Source: JANLVJ01 sp031363945 (GTDB lineage Bacteria > Bacteroidota > Bacteroidia > Sphingobacteriales > Sphingobacteriaceae). Taken from it: a stretch of 64,000 bases of DNA. The position numbers and the translations under genes were made by a program. Below, piece after piece: positions 54,490 through 62,914 of the stretch (its first letter is position 1; every line of letters starts with the position of its first letter). The stretch is taken from NCBI GenBank assembly GCA_031363945.1, contig JANLVJ010000011.1, positions 55,765 to 119,764 on the forward strand, written 5' to 3'. The notes beneath the pieces are model-generated. The model was not told the DNA's origin, did no database searches, and worked only from the letters and a program-made list of their open reading frames with translations.

Positions 54490-54687
54490 CCGAATTAATT
54501 TTGAATGAAATTACAGATTAATATTAGTTGAAGATTGTAATTATTTTAAGTTGAATAAGATAAAAAAACAGCTCAGTGCTGATTAATCGTAGATCACACA
54601 GTTTTCAGATATCAATTATCAATAAAAGTCTGTCATTTTATTAAAGGGGTTTGTACCTGTTGCTTTCTTATGTCTATATTGTAAACA

Positions 54688-54710
54688 TATTTTTGTCAAT
54701 CTGGTTGACA
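54688..54710 (+). promoter_or_regulatory. promoter and overlapping inverted repeat before dinB-dnaE2
   Basis: A -7 match TATTTTTG (54688-54695) overlaps the inverted repeat TGTCAA-TCTGG-TTGACA (54694-54710). Position and symmetry suggest an operator at the transcription start, as for an SOS-type repressor. The dinB ATG follows at 54729 behind AGGAAGAGG, one of the few strong Shine-Dalgarno sequences in the window. Confidence 0.55.
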
Positions 54711-54728
54711 TTAAAAAAGGAAGAGGAT

Positions 54729-55994
54729 ATGGATGAGCAGAGAACTATTGTACATATTGACCTTGATTCGTTTTTTGTTTCGGTAGAATGCCTGCAGAAT
54801 AGCAAATTAAGGGGAAAACCGGTTATTATCGGAGGCTCGAGTGACCGGGGTGTGGTTGCTTCATGCAGTTATGAGGCCCGTAAGTTTGGGGTTCATTCAG
54901 CCATGCCCACCCGTCTGGCCCTGCGCCTATGCCCCGAGGCCCTGGTTGTGCGGGGTGATTATGAACGGTACTCACAGTATTCAGGTATGGTGACTGATAT
55001 CATACATGAAAGTGTGCCGATTTATGAAAAATCAAGTATCGACGAATTCTATATAGATCTCAGTGGCACTGACCGATTTTTTGGCAGCTATAAACTGGCA
55101 AGTGAACTGCGCCATAAGGTAACCCGTGAAACCGGGCTCCCCATTTCCTTTGGCCTGTCAAAGAATAAAACGGTCTCTAAAATGGCCACCAATGAGGCCA
55201 AGCCTGCCGGGCAGATGCAAATTGAATATGGTACTGAAAAGAACTTTCTGGCCCCCCTGTCTATCAAGAAAATTCCGATGGTAGGTGATAAAACCTATGA
55301 CCTGCTCCGGCGCATGGGGGTTGAAAAAGTACATACCCTGCAACAGATGCCTCCCGAACTGATGGAAACCGTATTGGGCAAATCAGGCATCAGTATCTGG
55401 GAAAAGGCAAATGGCATTGATCTGAGCCCTGTAATCCCCTATTCTGAGCGAAAATCTATCTCTAAAGAAAACACCTTCGACCGTGACACCATCGATGTGC
55501 AGATGCTTGAGGCAACCCTGGTATCGATGACCGAAGAGCTGGCTTTCAAACTGCGCAGTCAGGAAAAACTCACGGCCTGTATTACGGTAAAGATCAGGTA
55601 CTCAGATTTTGACACCCATACCCAGCAGGTTCATATCCCCTATACCTCTGGCGATCATATTCTGATCAAAAGGGTAAAAGAGATTTTTCACAAGCTCTAT
55701 AACCGGCGTATGCTGATTCGCTTGATTGGGGTACGCTTCAGCCACCTGGTAGGTGGCAATTACCAGATAAACCTGTTCGAAGATAGCGAGGAACAGATCA
55801 GACTCTACCAGGCCCTTGACCTTATGAATAAGCGCTACGGCGATAAAACAGTATGCCGGGCCATTGGCATGAGCCGTGATTCACATGATTTCAATCCGTT
55901 CAATGGCATCAGAAGTGCGGCTGCCTCTTTAAACAAGCAGGAAGAAATAAGAAAGCCCATATATCCTGATCACAAGCAGTCATTTGATATATAG
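54729..55994 (+). CDS. dinB: Y-family DNA polymerase IV, mutagenesis-cassette type
   Basis: 421 residues from the ATG at 54729, which has the Shine-Dalgarno AGGAAGAGG; the frame extends to 54651 without one. Catalytic blocks: HIDLDSFFVSVE (Asp in motif I), SCSYEARKFGVHSAMPT and SSIDEFYIDLSG (motif with Asp-Glu). Then helix-hairpin regions (KIPMVGDKTYDLLRRMG) and the little-finger domain (ENTFDRDTIDVQMLEATLVS). It performs translesion synthesis. Its stop is 3 bases before dnaE2, so the two form the usual Bacteroidota dinB-dnaE pair. The DNA looks more GC-rich than its surroundings. Confidence 0.95.
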   Translation: MDEQRTIVHIDLDSFFVSVECLQNSKLRGKPVIIGGSSDRGVVASCSYEARKFGVHSAMPTRLALRLCPEALVVRGDYERYSQYSGMVTDIIHESVPIYEKSSIDEFYIDLSGTDRFFGSYKLASELRHKVTRETGLPISFGLSKNKTVSKMATNEAKPAGQMQIEYGTEKNFLAPLSIKKIPMVGDKTYDLLRRMGVEKVHTLQQMPPELMETVLGKSGISIWEKANGIDLSPVIPYSERKSISKENTFDRDTIDVQMLEATLVSMTEELAFKLRSQEKLTACITVKIRYSDFDTHTQQVHIPYTSGDHILIKRVKEIFHKLYNRRMLIRLIGVRFSHLVGGNYQINLFEDSEEQIRLYQALDLMNKRYGDKTVCRAIGMSRDSHDFNPFNGIRSAAASLNKQEEIRKPIYPDHKQSFDI

Positions 55995-55997
55995 CCC

Positions 55998-58900
55998 ATG
56001 TTTCTGAACTGTCATAGCTTTTACAGCTTAAAATATGGAACTCTGTCAATCAAGAAACTGCTGAAAAATGCAGTTGACCAGGGCTGCTCAAGCTTTTCCC
56101 TTACTGATATTAACAATACCTCGGGCTGCCTTGAAATCATGAGTGAAGCCCCTAAATACGGTATCAGACCAGTTTTGGGTATTGACTTCAGAAATACCTG
56201 CCAGCAGGTATATATAGGCCTTGCCCGTAATGAAGCAGGTTTTGCCAACCTGAACCGTTTTCTTTCTGCACACCTGCATTCAAAAGAGGATTTTCCTGAC
56301 CGGGCACCAGCTCTTGAAGATGTATTTTTCATTTATCCCTTCCCCCTAAAAAAAACACCAGAAAATACCCGTCCTGATACCCAGGCTACACATTCTATCA
56401 GCATAAAAGCCGGCAGTTCAGGCCCTTCTGATACCGGATTTCTGCATAAACTAAATGATAATGAGTTTATTGGCATTACTTATGAACAGCTAAACCAGCT
56501 ACGCTTTTCAGCCTTTATGTCAAAGCCCGAAAAGCTGGTCGCCCTGCAACCAGTAACCTTTCAGACCAGGAAAGATTTTAATGCCCACCGCCTGATGCGG
56601 GCCATGGATCTGAATACCCTGCTGAGTAAACTCGGAGAGAATGATACGGCCTGCCCTGATGAATATATGCTTTCAGGCACTGGCATGGAAAGCTATTTTA
56701 AAAACGCACTCTTCCTACTGCAAAATGCGGCCGCACTGATAAATGCCTGTTCAATTACGTTTGAGTTTAAAACCGGAAAAAATAAGATCTGCTTTTATGA
56801 TACCCTCGAAGAAGATGCCAGGGTACTCAAAGAAAAAGCCCTTGAAGGGGCCCTATTCAGGTATAAGACCCTGAATAAAACGATTACTGACCGTATTGAA
56901 AAAGAGCTTGACCTGATCATCAAGAAAAACTTTGTCTCCTATTTTCTGATCAACTGGGATATTGTACGTTATGCCCGTTCCCAAGGGTTTTTCTATGTCG
57001 GCAGGGGCAGTGGCGCAAATAGTATTATCGCATACTGCCTGCGCATAACAGATGTTGACCCGCTTGATCTTGACCTGTATTTCGAGCGTTTTATCAACCT
57101 GTACCGTGAAAATGCACCCGATTTTGACATTGATTTCTCATGGAAAGATCGTGACAGCATCATTGCCTATGTTTTTAATAAATATGGCACTGACCATACC
57201 TCACTACTGGCAACCTACAATACATTCCAGGTTAATTCTGTCATGCGTGAGCTGGGCAAGGTTTTCGGCCTGCCAGTTATTGAAATTGAAGAGCTCATTA
57301 CTTTTTACAAAAAGATTCCTCCACCTACTAAAATCGGTGAGCTGATTTACCGCTATGCTGAATACCTGCGTGACTTTCCCAGCTATCTGAGTATTCATGC
57401 GGGTGGCATTCTAATTTCTGAAAAGCCCATCTATAATTATACAGCTACCAGTATGCCACCAAAGGGTTTTCCAACGGCACAGTTCAGTATGATCGAAGCT
57501 GAAGACATCGGGCTGAATAAGTTTGATATTCTCAGCCAGCGCGGGCTTGGTCATATTCGCGAGGTGGTTGATATTGTAAAAGATAACAGGGGGGTTGATA
57601 TTGATATTCACCAGATTGATGCCTTTAAGAAAGACCCTCTTATTGCCCTGCATCTGAATAAAGGCAATACCATGGGCTGCTTTTATGTAGAGTCACCCGC
57701 CATGCGGATGCTACTGTTCAAGCTTGAAACCAATGACTACCTGGGCCTGGTTGCTGCCAGCTCAATCATCAGGCCTGGTGTTGCCCAGTCAGGTATGATG
57801 CGCCAGTATATCTTACTGCACAAGCACCCCGAATACCGTAATACCCAGCATCCGGTAATGCTGAGTATCATGCCTGAAACATATGGAGTGATGGTATATC
57901 AGGAAGATGTAATCAAGGTTGCCAATATTTTTGCGGGTCTTGACCTTGGGCAGGCAGATGTATTACGTAGGGGTATGTCGGGAAAATACCGCTCACGGGA
58001 TGAGTTTCAGCGCATCAAAGACCAGTATTATCTCAACTGCAAAGAAAAAGGCTATACCGAAGAACTGGCCCGTGAAATCTGGAGACAAATTGAAAGCTTT
58101 GCCGGCTACTCTTTTGCCAAGGGCCACTCAGCCTCATTTGCCGTAGAAAGTTACCAGAGCCTGTACCTTAAAACGTATTTCCCCTTAGAATTTATGGTTG
58201 GTGTGATCAATAATTTCGGGGGCTTTTACCGTACAGAATTTTACGTACATGAGGCCCGCATCAACGGGGCAATCATAGAGGCCCCCTGTGTGAATAACAG
58301 CCGGCAGTTTACCAGCATCAAGAAAAAAGTCATCCACCTGGGTTTTGTACATATCGACAGTCTTGAGAAGCGAACCGTCGCCCAGCTACTTACCGAGCGC
58401 GAATCGGGTGGCCTGTTTCAGTCATTTGATGAGTTTCTGCAGCGGGTAGCAATCAGTCTTGAACAAATTTTGCTGCTGATTCGCATCAACGCCTTCAGGT
58501 TTACCGGTAAAACTAAACAGGAGCTCATGTGGGAAGCCCATTTCATCATCAATAAGCGGGTGAAAGTCCCTAAAGGCAATGAGCTTTTCCCGAGCCGCCG
58601 TACCAAGAAATACGCCCTGCCCAGTCTTGATTATGATAGCCGTGAAGATATGCTAGACCAGCTTGACCTTTTGGGTTTTACGATCGAGCCTGCCTTCAAG
58701 CTACTTGCTAACCAGCAGCTCGAAGGCATCAGGGCCCGTGACCTGAAAAAATACCACCGGCAGCAGGTGCAGATCATCGGGCAGCTGGTTACTCTCAAAC
58801 CTACCCGAACGGTTAAAGGTGAAGGCATGTACTTTGGCACCTTTGTCGACCAGGAAGGTCAATGGATTGATACGGTACATTTTCCACCGATGGCTAAAAA

Positions 58901-59030
58901 ATACCCTGTGCGGGGCAGCGGCTGCTACCTGATACGGGGCAAGGTGGCAGAAGAATTCGGCTATTATAGTCTTGAGGTAAACTACCTTGAGCGCCTGGGT
59001 TACTGGAACCGGGAAGACAGTAAGAGGTAA
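55998..59030 (+). CDS. dnaE2: error-prone DNA polymerase III alpha-like protein (DnaE2 type)
   Basis: 1010 residues. The PHP domain opens with FLNCHSFYSLKYGTLSIKKL (first metal His altered, as usual for this subgroup). The polymerase core has FYVGRGSGANSIIAYCLRIT, then the catalytic PDFDIDFSWKDRD, then DILSQRGLGHIREVV and GYSFAKGHSASFAVESYQSL. A C-terminal OB-fold follows (QVQIIGQLVTLKPTRTVKGE). It is shorter than replicative DnaE (about 1150 or more), and the translational coupling to dinB marks it as the translesion copy. No imuA or lexA gene is adjacent. Confidence 0.9.
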   Translation: MFLNCHSFYSLKYGTLSIKKLLKNAVDQGCSSFSLTDINNTSGCLEIMSEAPKYGIRPVLGIDFRNTCQQVYIGLARNEAGFANLNRFLSAHLHSKEDFPDRAPALEDVFFIYPFPLKKTPENTRPDTQATHSISIKAGSSGPSDTGFLHKLNDNEFIGITYEQLNQLRFSAFMSKPEKLVALQPVTFQTRKDFNAHRLMRAMDLNTLLSKLGENDTACPDEYMLSGTGMESYFKNALFLLQNAAALINACSITFEFKTGKNKICFYDTLEEDARVLKEKALEGALFRYKTLNKTITDRIEKELDLIIKKNFVSYFLINWDIVRYARSQGFFYVGRGSGANSIIAYCLRITDVDPLDLDLYFERFINLYRENAPDFDIDFSWKDRDSIIAYVFNKYGTDHTSLLATYNTFQVNSVMRELGKVFGLPVIEIEELITFYKKIPPPTKIGELIYRYAEYLRDFPSYLSIHAGGILISEKPIYNYTATSMPPKGFPTAQFSMIEAEDIGLNKFDILSQRGLGHIREVVDIVKDNRGVDIDIHQIDAFKKDPLIALHLNKGNTMGCFYVESPAMRMLLFKLETNDYLGLVAASSIIRPGVAQSGMMRQYILLHKHPEYRNTQHPVMLSIMPETYGVMVYQEDVIKVANIFAGLDLGQADVLRRGMSGKYRSRDEFQRIKDQYYLNCKEKGYTEELAREIWRQIESFAGYSFAKGHSASFAVESYQSLYLKTYFPLEFMVGVINNFGGFYRTEFYVHEARINGAIIEAPCVNNSRQFTSIKKKVIHLGFVHIDSLEKRTVAQLLTERESGGLFQSFDEFLQRVAISLEQILLLIRINAFRFTGKTKQELMWEAHFIINKRVKVPKGNELFPSRRTKKYALPSLDYDSREDMLDQLDLLGFTIEPAFKLLANQQLEGIRARDLKKYHRQQVQIIGQLVTLKPTRTVKGEGMYFGTFVDQEGQWIDTVHFPPMAKKYPVRGSGCYLIRGKVAEEFGYYSLEVNYLERLGYWNREDSKR

Positions 59031-59044
59031 AATTGAGTTTCGGG

Positions 59045-59078
59045 CGGTTCGGCTGATGGGCCGGTTCGACTGATGGGC
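59045..59078. repeat. 17-bp tandem duplication between dnaE2 and hipA
   Basis: CGGTTCG(G/A)CTGATGGGC occurs twice back to back (59045-59061, 59062-59078) in the 83-base gap between the convergent stops. It has one mismatch and no gene content. Confidence 0.75.
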
Positions 59079-59113
59079 CGGTGATAGCGGGCAGATGTGG
59101 TTTTGAGGCCGGG

Positions 59114-60406
59114 TCAAACGGAAACGAATGTTTTTGCTATTGCTTTTTGCAATAAAGTTTCAACATCACATTGTCTAGCATAGTCTGGCCATATTTCAAG
59201 GATACTTTCAATATGCCTGATGATCTCATAGGGCTTTTTTATATTCATTTGGCTGGCCACTGCCAGCAGGTCTTTTCTTTCTATTCCTAGCCTTTTTCCA
59301 TTGACGCTTAATGATTGCTGGCTAACCCACAAGCTATCATGCCGGTAAGCGTGGCAAACATCATAAGCCGGGGATATTGCCCATAGTCCCTGTTTGTTCA
59401 TTGTAAAGGCAAAGTTTTTGGTATGGTCATCACAGTTTCTTGCCAGTACATTAAATACCATCCTGCGGTACATTTGCTCGGCCTGAGGATAGTCTAGCCG
59501 TAAAGAGCGCATCGTTTGAAAGAGCTGCTCATAGCTATAAGAGCCAATATTGTTGAAATCAAAATGCTGCAGTGCGCAAAAGGTCTGCACATGAACTTTA
59601 CCCTGGTCGGGTATCCGGTCAAAACGCCGGGTCATAAAATGTGCGCGGCCATTTTCTTCCAGTAACCGGCACTCGGTCATTTCAATTCCGCAATCGACCG
59701 CCATAAGGTGATAAGCCATTTCAACACGACCATAACCTTTTGAGGTACCGAATTGCGCATCATGTACCCCGTCAAACTTGATAAGCCATTTGGTAAAGCC
59801 ATTCGGCGCTTCAGCTTGTCCGCTTCTCACTTCGCCCGTTTCAGTATTATAAGCAATCACAGCTTTAGCACGGGCACCACCGGCTGAAGTTCCGATCTTT
59901 AAAATATCCATCAACCCTTTTTCTTCATCTTTGGATAGACTGGCATGAAAGTCTTTTCTTCCTGATAGAATAGCCTCTGACATTTCAACGAGGCTATCCA
60001 CTTCCAGTTTGGTAGAAGTGTTTTTACCTTTGGGCTCAACCGGCTCAAATTCGAGTGCACCCATACCGCGCTGTCCGATAAAACATAACATTTCTACCGG
60101 GTTCATGCTGTCAGCCGGGCGACCAACACGTGCCAGCCAGGTATTTATGAGCGTATTACCATATCGGTCAGGCAAAACATCTGCTAACAGCCCGGGCAAT
60201 CCCTTAAATGTTTGATTTCCTCTTAGTTCATTGAAAGAAAATATCATTCCTTTGGCTGTGTCAAGTGGCATTTTGAGCGGGGAAATATCCCTGCCATTAG
60301 TAATAAAGTCTGGCTCAAACTCAAAATCAGCAATGCCTTTTTCGGCATTCCATGCTATCGCGCCGACACGCTCACCCCAAAGATTTATAAATGCACTATT
60401 GATCAC
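59114..60406 (-). CDS. hipA: HipA-family serine/threonine kinase toxin
   Basis: 430 residues with the HipA fold. The N-terminal subdomain has GMIFSFNELRGNQTFKGLPG and LLADVLPDRYGNTLINTWL, then the conserved GTSAGGARAKAVIAYN (nucleotide/peptide loop). The kinase centre reads VLARNCDDHTKNFAFTM (catalytic Asp and Asn) and ISPAYDVCHAY (metal-binding Asp). HipA phosphorylates a tRNA synthetase and halts growth until neutralised. The GTG start at 60406 overlaps the HipB stop as TAGTG, so toxin translation depends on the antitoxin. It is convergent with dnaE2. Confidence 0.92.
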   Translation of the reverse strand: MINSAFINLWGERVGAIAWNAEKGIADFEFEPDFITNGRDISPLKMPLDTAKGMIFSFNELRGNQTFKGLPGLLADVLPDRYGNTLINTWLARVGRPADSMNPVEMLCFIGQRGMGALEFEPVEPKGKNTSTKLEVDSLVEMSEAILSGRKDFHASLSKDEEKGLMDILKIGTSAGGARAKAVIAYNTETGEVRSGQAEAPNGFTKWLIKFDGVHDAQFGTSKGYGRVEMAYHLMAVDCGIEMTECRLLEENGRAHFMTRRFDRIPDQGKVHVQTFCALQHFDFNNIGSYSYEQLFQTMRSLRLDYPQAEQMYRRMVFNVLARNCDDHTKNFAFTMNKQGLWAISPAYDVCHAYRHDSLWVSQQSLSVNGKRLGIERKDLLAVASQMNIKKPYEIIRHIESILEIWPDYARQCDVETLLQKAIAKTFVSV

Positions 60407-60756
60407 TACCAGTTTACTTTAGAAGTGTTGGTTAAGTTATTGCCATTTCGGGCCCTTTTCCTTTTCTGCTGTTCCAGTTTAGCTAATTTCAACGGGCTTA
60501 TTTTTTGTACTATTTCAAATGACTGCAGTACAGGTAATTGTTCCAATACCCGCAAAATCTGTAAAACAGAAAGAAGCGTGCCACCGTTACCTTTTTCGAT
60601 TTGTCCTATGGTAGACCGGTTCATACCAGTTGAATCAGCGACTTGTTGCTGGGTTTTATTTTGTTGTAAACGGGTTTCGTGTATGAATTGGCCAATGAGG
60701 TTTAAGATACCCTTGTCGCTCATTGAATACCAATCTATGCTGGCTTTTTCCATCAT
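60406..60756 (-). CDS. hipB: HipB-like XRE antitoxin
   Basis: 116 residues. The central XRE helix-turn-helix reads FIHETRLQQNKTQQQVADST then MNRSTIGQIEKGNGGTLLSV. The tail is basic (EQQKRKRARNGNN). HipB binds DNA upstream of its own operon and blocks HipA. The start may be the first ATG or one of several close ones (MMEK, or MSDK at codon 12). A palindrome and -7 box lie upstream. Confidence 0.9.
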   Translation of the reverse strand: MMEKASIDWYSMSDKGILNLIGQFIHETRLQQNKTQQQVADSTGMNRSTIGQIEKGNGGTLLSVLQILRVLEQLPVLQSFEIVQKISPLKLAKLEQQKRKRARNGNNLTNTSKVNW

Positions 60757-60781
60757 TAAATAATTTTATTGATGTTAATGA

Positions 60782-60802
60782 TTGTTTTTATAAACAAAAA
60801 TA
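60782..60802 (-). promoter_or_regulatory. hipBA promoter with candidate HipB operator
   Basis: Minus-strand -7 TATTTTTG (60802-60795) overlaps the inverted repeat TTGTTT-TTAT-AAACAA (60782-60797). The operator is placed at the transcription start, 25 bases before the hipB ATG, fitting autorepression. Confidence 0.5.
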
Positions 60803-60850
60803 CATATTTTTTATTACAAAGATAATTCTTGCTAATACTGATCATTTACG

Positions 60851-60885
60851 TCTCATTATTAGATAAATAGGATATTAATGAGACG
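60851..60885. repeat. 9-bp inverted repeat
   Basis: GTCTCATTA (60851-60859) and TAATGAGAC (60877-60885) are perfect reverse complements, 17 bases apart. The right arm abuts the 28-bp direct repeat. It may form a hairpin or be part of a recombination site. Confidence 0.7.
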
Positions 60886-60913
60886 GATATTATCGGAATA
60901 GTATACTAGGCCA
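60886..60913 (+). repeat. 28-bp direct repeat, left copy
   Basis: Starts GGATATTATCGGAA and ends AGGCC; matches the copy at 62862-62889 at 24 of 28 positions. The two flank the ECF sigma operon. Confidence 0.7.
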
Positions 60914-61227
60914 GCTGAACACTTTATAAATAAATTGCCTGCTTTCTTCTGCATTATAATGACTTTTATACAGGCTGTTCGATATAATATAGTTTGAGTT
61001 AAGTTTTTGTAATTAATTAAAGCTGCCATCGCCTTAAATTTGCTATCATATGATCCTTTTTTTATAATGACTTCATTTAATGATTAGTAAAGATCAATAA
61101 AATCTGATTTACTTCTACCTCCAATTAAATGTAGCAACTCTAGTTAACTCAATTGATATTTACTGCCTTCGCCTCTAAAGTTTATCTAAAATATATAGTG
61201 TAATCACTGGTGAGTCTTACTAAATTA

Positions 61228-61250
61228 AAAGTTACAACGTTTGTAACTTT
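61228..61250 (+). promoter_or_regulatory. palindromic operator or ECF promoter element before the sigma gene
   Basis: AAAGTTACAA and TTGTAACTTT are perfect reverse complements separated by CGT, about 50 bases before the ATG. The right arm contains TGTAAC, an ECF-type -35 look, and CGTATC follows 14 bases later, slightly short for a standard spacer. Suggests autoregulation. Confidence 0.5.
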
Positions 61251-61300
61251 TGTATAATGCGCGTATCTAAACGGGGGTTTCAATAAATGTTCAATTACCG

Positions 61301-61780
61301 ATGCACGATTTTGAAGAAATATATACCAGGTATTCACCCCAAATCTTCAGGGTGTGTATGGGTTATGTTAATGATCACGATCAGGCCAAAGACCTCACCC
61401 AAGAAACTTTTATCGCGGTATGGCGAAATCTTCCGGGGTTCAAAAATAAATCCCAGATAAGTACCTGGATTTTTCGCATCGCTACCAATAATTGCCTGCG
61501 TGCAGTTGAAAAAAACAAACGCATGGTAAAAACGGATTTCCCTGAAAATTTCCCGGCTTTGCATGAGGAACAACATGATGACAAGCTAAAGTTTCTTTAC
61601 CAGGCAATTTCGGAATTGGCCGAAATTGAAAGGCTAATTATATCATTACTATTGGAGGGGCTTCCACAGGCTCAAATTGCAAACATTGTTGGATTAAATG
61701 AAGGAAACCTTCGTGTGAAAATTCACAGGATCAAAGATAAACTGGCGATTAAATTCAGAAATCATGGACAATTTGAATGA
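61301..61780 (+). CDS. ECF-type RNA polymerase sigma factor
   Basis: 159 residues. Region 2 shows FEEIYTRYSPQIFRVCMGYV then DLTQETFIAVWRNLPGFK and STWIFRIATNNCLRAVEKNK; region 4 shows ELAEIERLIISLLLEGLPQA then IANIVGLNEGNLRVKIHRIK, the helix-turn-helix for -35 recognition. It overlaps the next gene by 17 bases, so the downstream membrane protein is its likely regulator. No FecR-type anti-sigma or SusCD operon follows, so it differs from the common glycan systems. Confidence 0.92.
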   Translation: MHDFEEIYTRYSPQIFRVCMGYVNDHDQAKDLTQETFIAVWRNLPGFKNKSQISTWIFRIATNNCLRAVEKNKRMVKTDFPENFPALHEEQHDDKLKFLYQAISELAEIERLIISLLLEGLPQAQIANIVGLNEGNLRVKIHRIKDKLAIKFRNHGQFE

Positions 61781-62348
61781 ATTAAAAGCGATTTGGAAAA
61801 CAGCTAAGACCGACACACTACCAATTCCAGGAGAAATGTTACGTCTTGTAAAAAGATACCGTAATAAAAAACTTTGTAACAAACTTAGGTTAATTGCGGG
61901 TTGTTTTCTTTTGATAATCTTTTTTGTAAGCGCTTGGTTTTATAACAGGCCGCACTTTATAAGTACTTCTATTGGGATGTTGATGACAACGGGTGCAGTA
62001 ATCATCTTGGCAATAACGAATATCCGGTCCATTGGGAGGTTTATTAAGCTAAATGATTGCAGCAACAAAGACTTTATTTCATTCCTCGAGCAAACCCGCC
62101 GTAATCAACTCTTCTATCACCAAAAAACACAGGTATTTGGAATATTACTAGCCTCAGCAGGATTCTTATTATACATTTTTGAATTTGTTTATCAGAGCAT
62201 TTTACTTAGCGTAATATTTTATACTTCAGGTATTACTTATATAGCCTTCGTGTGGTTTTATTTAAGGCTTGTAAAATATAAAAAGCAAACTGCTGAGTTA
62301 AATAACATTATTGAAAAATTAGAAAGAATGTCATATCAGATATTATGA
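61764..62348 (+). CDS. membrane protein, putative anti-sigma partner
   Basis: 194 residues. The cytoplasmic start LKAIWKTAKTDTLPIPGEML and LVKRYRNKK is followed by four hydrophobic segments (about 45-62, 67-85, 128-146, 150-168) and a coiled tail (AELNNIIEKLERMSYQIL). Overlap with the sigma gene (17 bases) is typical of sigma/anti-sigma pairs, and its tryptophan-rich N-terminus resembles Bacteroidota anti-sigma-like proteins, but no named domain was seen, so the role is inferred. Confidence 0.7.
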   Translation: MDNLNELKAIWKTAKTDTLPIPGEMLRLVKRYRNKKLCNKLRLIAGCFLLIIFFVSAWFYNRPHFISTSIGMLMTTGAVIILAITNIRSIGRFIKLNDCSNKDFISFLEQTRRNQLFYHQKTQVFGILLASAGFLLYIFEFVYQSILLSVIFYTSGITYIAFVWFYLRLVKYKKQTAELNNIIEKLERMSYQIL

Positions 62349-62551
62349 AAAAACACCAAATGAAAAGACCGGAGATCAAATTGGTATGCCTTGGCTTATT
62401 AGTTGCTACAAGTTCCTCATTAGTAAAAGATTGGATTCACTTACCTGATATTTTTCGTGGTTTTCTGATTGGTTTAGGATTGGCTTTGGAGTTTACAGGC
62501 GTAATACTTTTGGTGAGACGAAAGCGATCAATGAATAATTGTGAAGAATAA
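62345..62551 (+). CDS. small membrane protein, 68 aa
   Basis: Two hydrophobic segments: LVCLGLLVATSSSLV and GFLIGLGLALEFTGVILLV, with a basic start and end (KRPEIK, RRKRS). Overlaps the previous gene by ATGA, so it is the third gene of the sigma operon. Unknown function. Confidence 0.6.
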   Translation: MKKHQMKRPEIKLVCLGLLVATSSSLVKDWIHLPDIFRGFLIGLGLALEFTGVILLVRRKRSMNNCEE

Positions 62552-62914
62552 CACAATAAGGGTACATTACCTGTATAAATCCATATCGACGCAACTTATC
62601 AGAAACTTGAAATCTTAAATTTGGATGTTTTGGCTGCTTTGCCAAGTCATAGATATTCAAAATCCAAGGCCGTCAACTTCGTATTCACTAAAACTTGTCG
62701 TACCTGACAAACTACACGAATAATTTTAAACGAATCAAGGATTTTAATATGTTTGTTTTGTAGTCTCAATTTTAGAAGTCATCTATAAGAGATAAAAATA
62801 TTTAGCAACCGCCAAAATGATTAATTCTATCTCAGTAACAGATTACTAAGGGATTAATGATGGATATTATCGGAAGAGCATAACAGGCCGTCTAATGTTA
62901 GAATTAAAGATCAA
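62552..62914. other. 363-base intergenic region
   Basis: Between the sigma operon and the GDSL gene. Contains only the right copy of the 28-bp repeat (62862-62889). No ORF and no consensus promoter found. Confidence 0.5.
62862..62889 (+). repeat. 28-bp direct repeat, right copy
   Basis: Starts GGATATTATCGGAA and ends AGGCC, the partner of 60886-60913 about 2 kb upstream. It ends 25 bases before the GDSL start. Confidence 0.7.

Larger units (their letters stand above)
60757..61300. other. intergenic region between hipB and the ECF sigma gene, 544 bases
   Basis: AT-rich. Holds the hipBA operator, a hairpin (60851-60885), the left copy of a 28-bp repeat (60886-60913) and a palindrome before the sigma gene (61228-61250). 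No ORF of note. Confidence 0.6.

Noticed and set aside
54651..54728. Longer dinB start adding a hydrophobic leader
   Set aside because: A Y-family polymerase is cytoplasmic; the ATG at 54729 has a strong Shine-Dalgarno and the normal N-terminus, and the promoter lies inside the extension.
58701..59117. 138-codon minus-strand frame at the end of dnaE2
   Set aside because: Lies antisense to the OB-fold of an obvious dnaE2 gene and shows no protein-like motifs.
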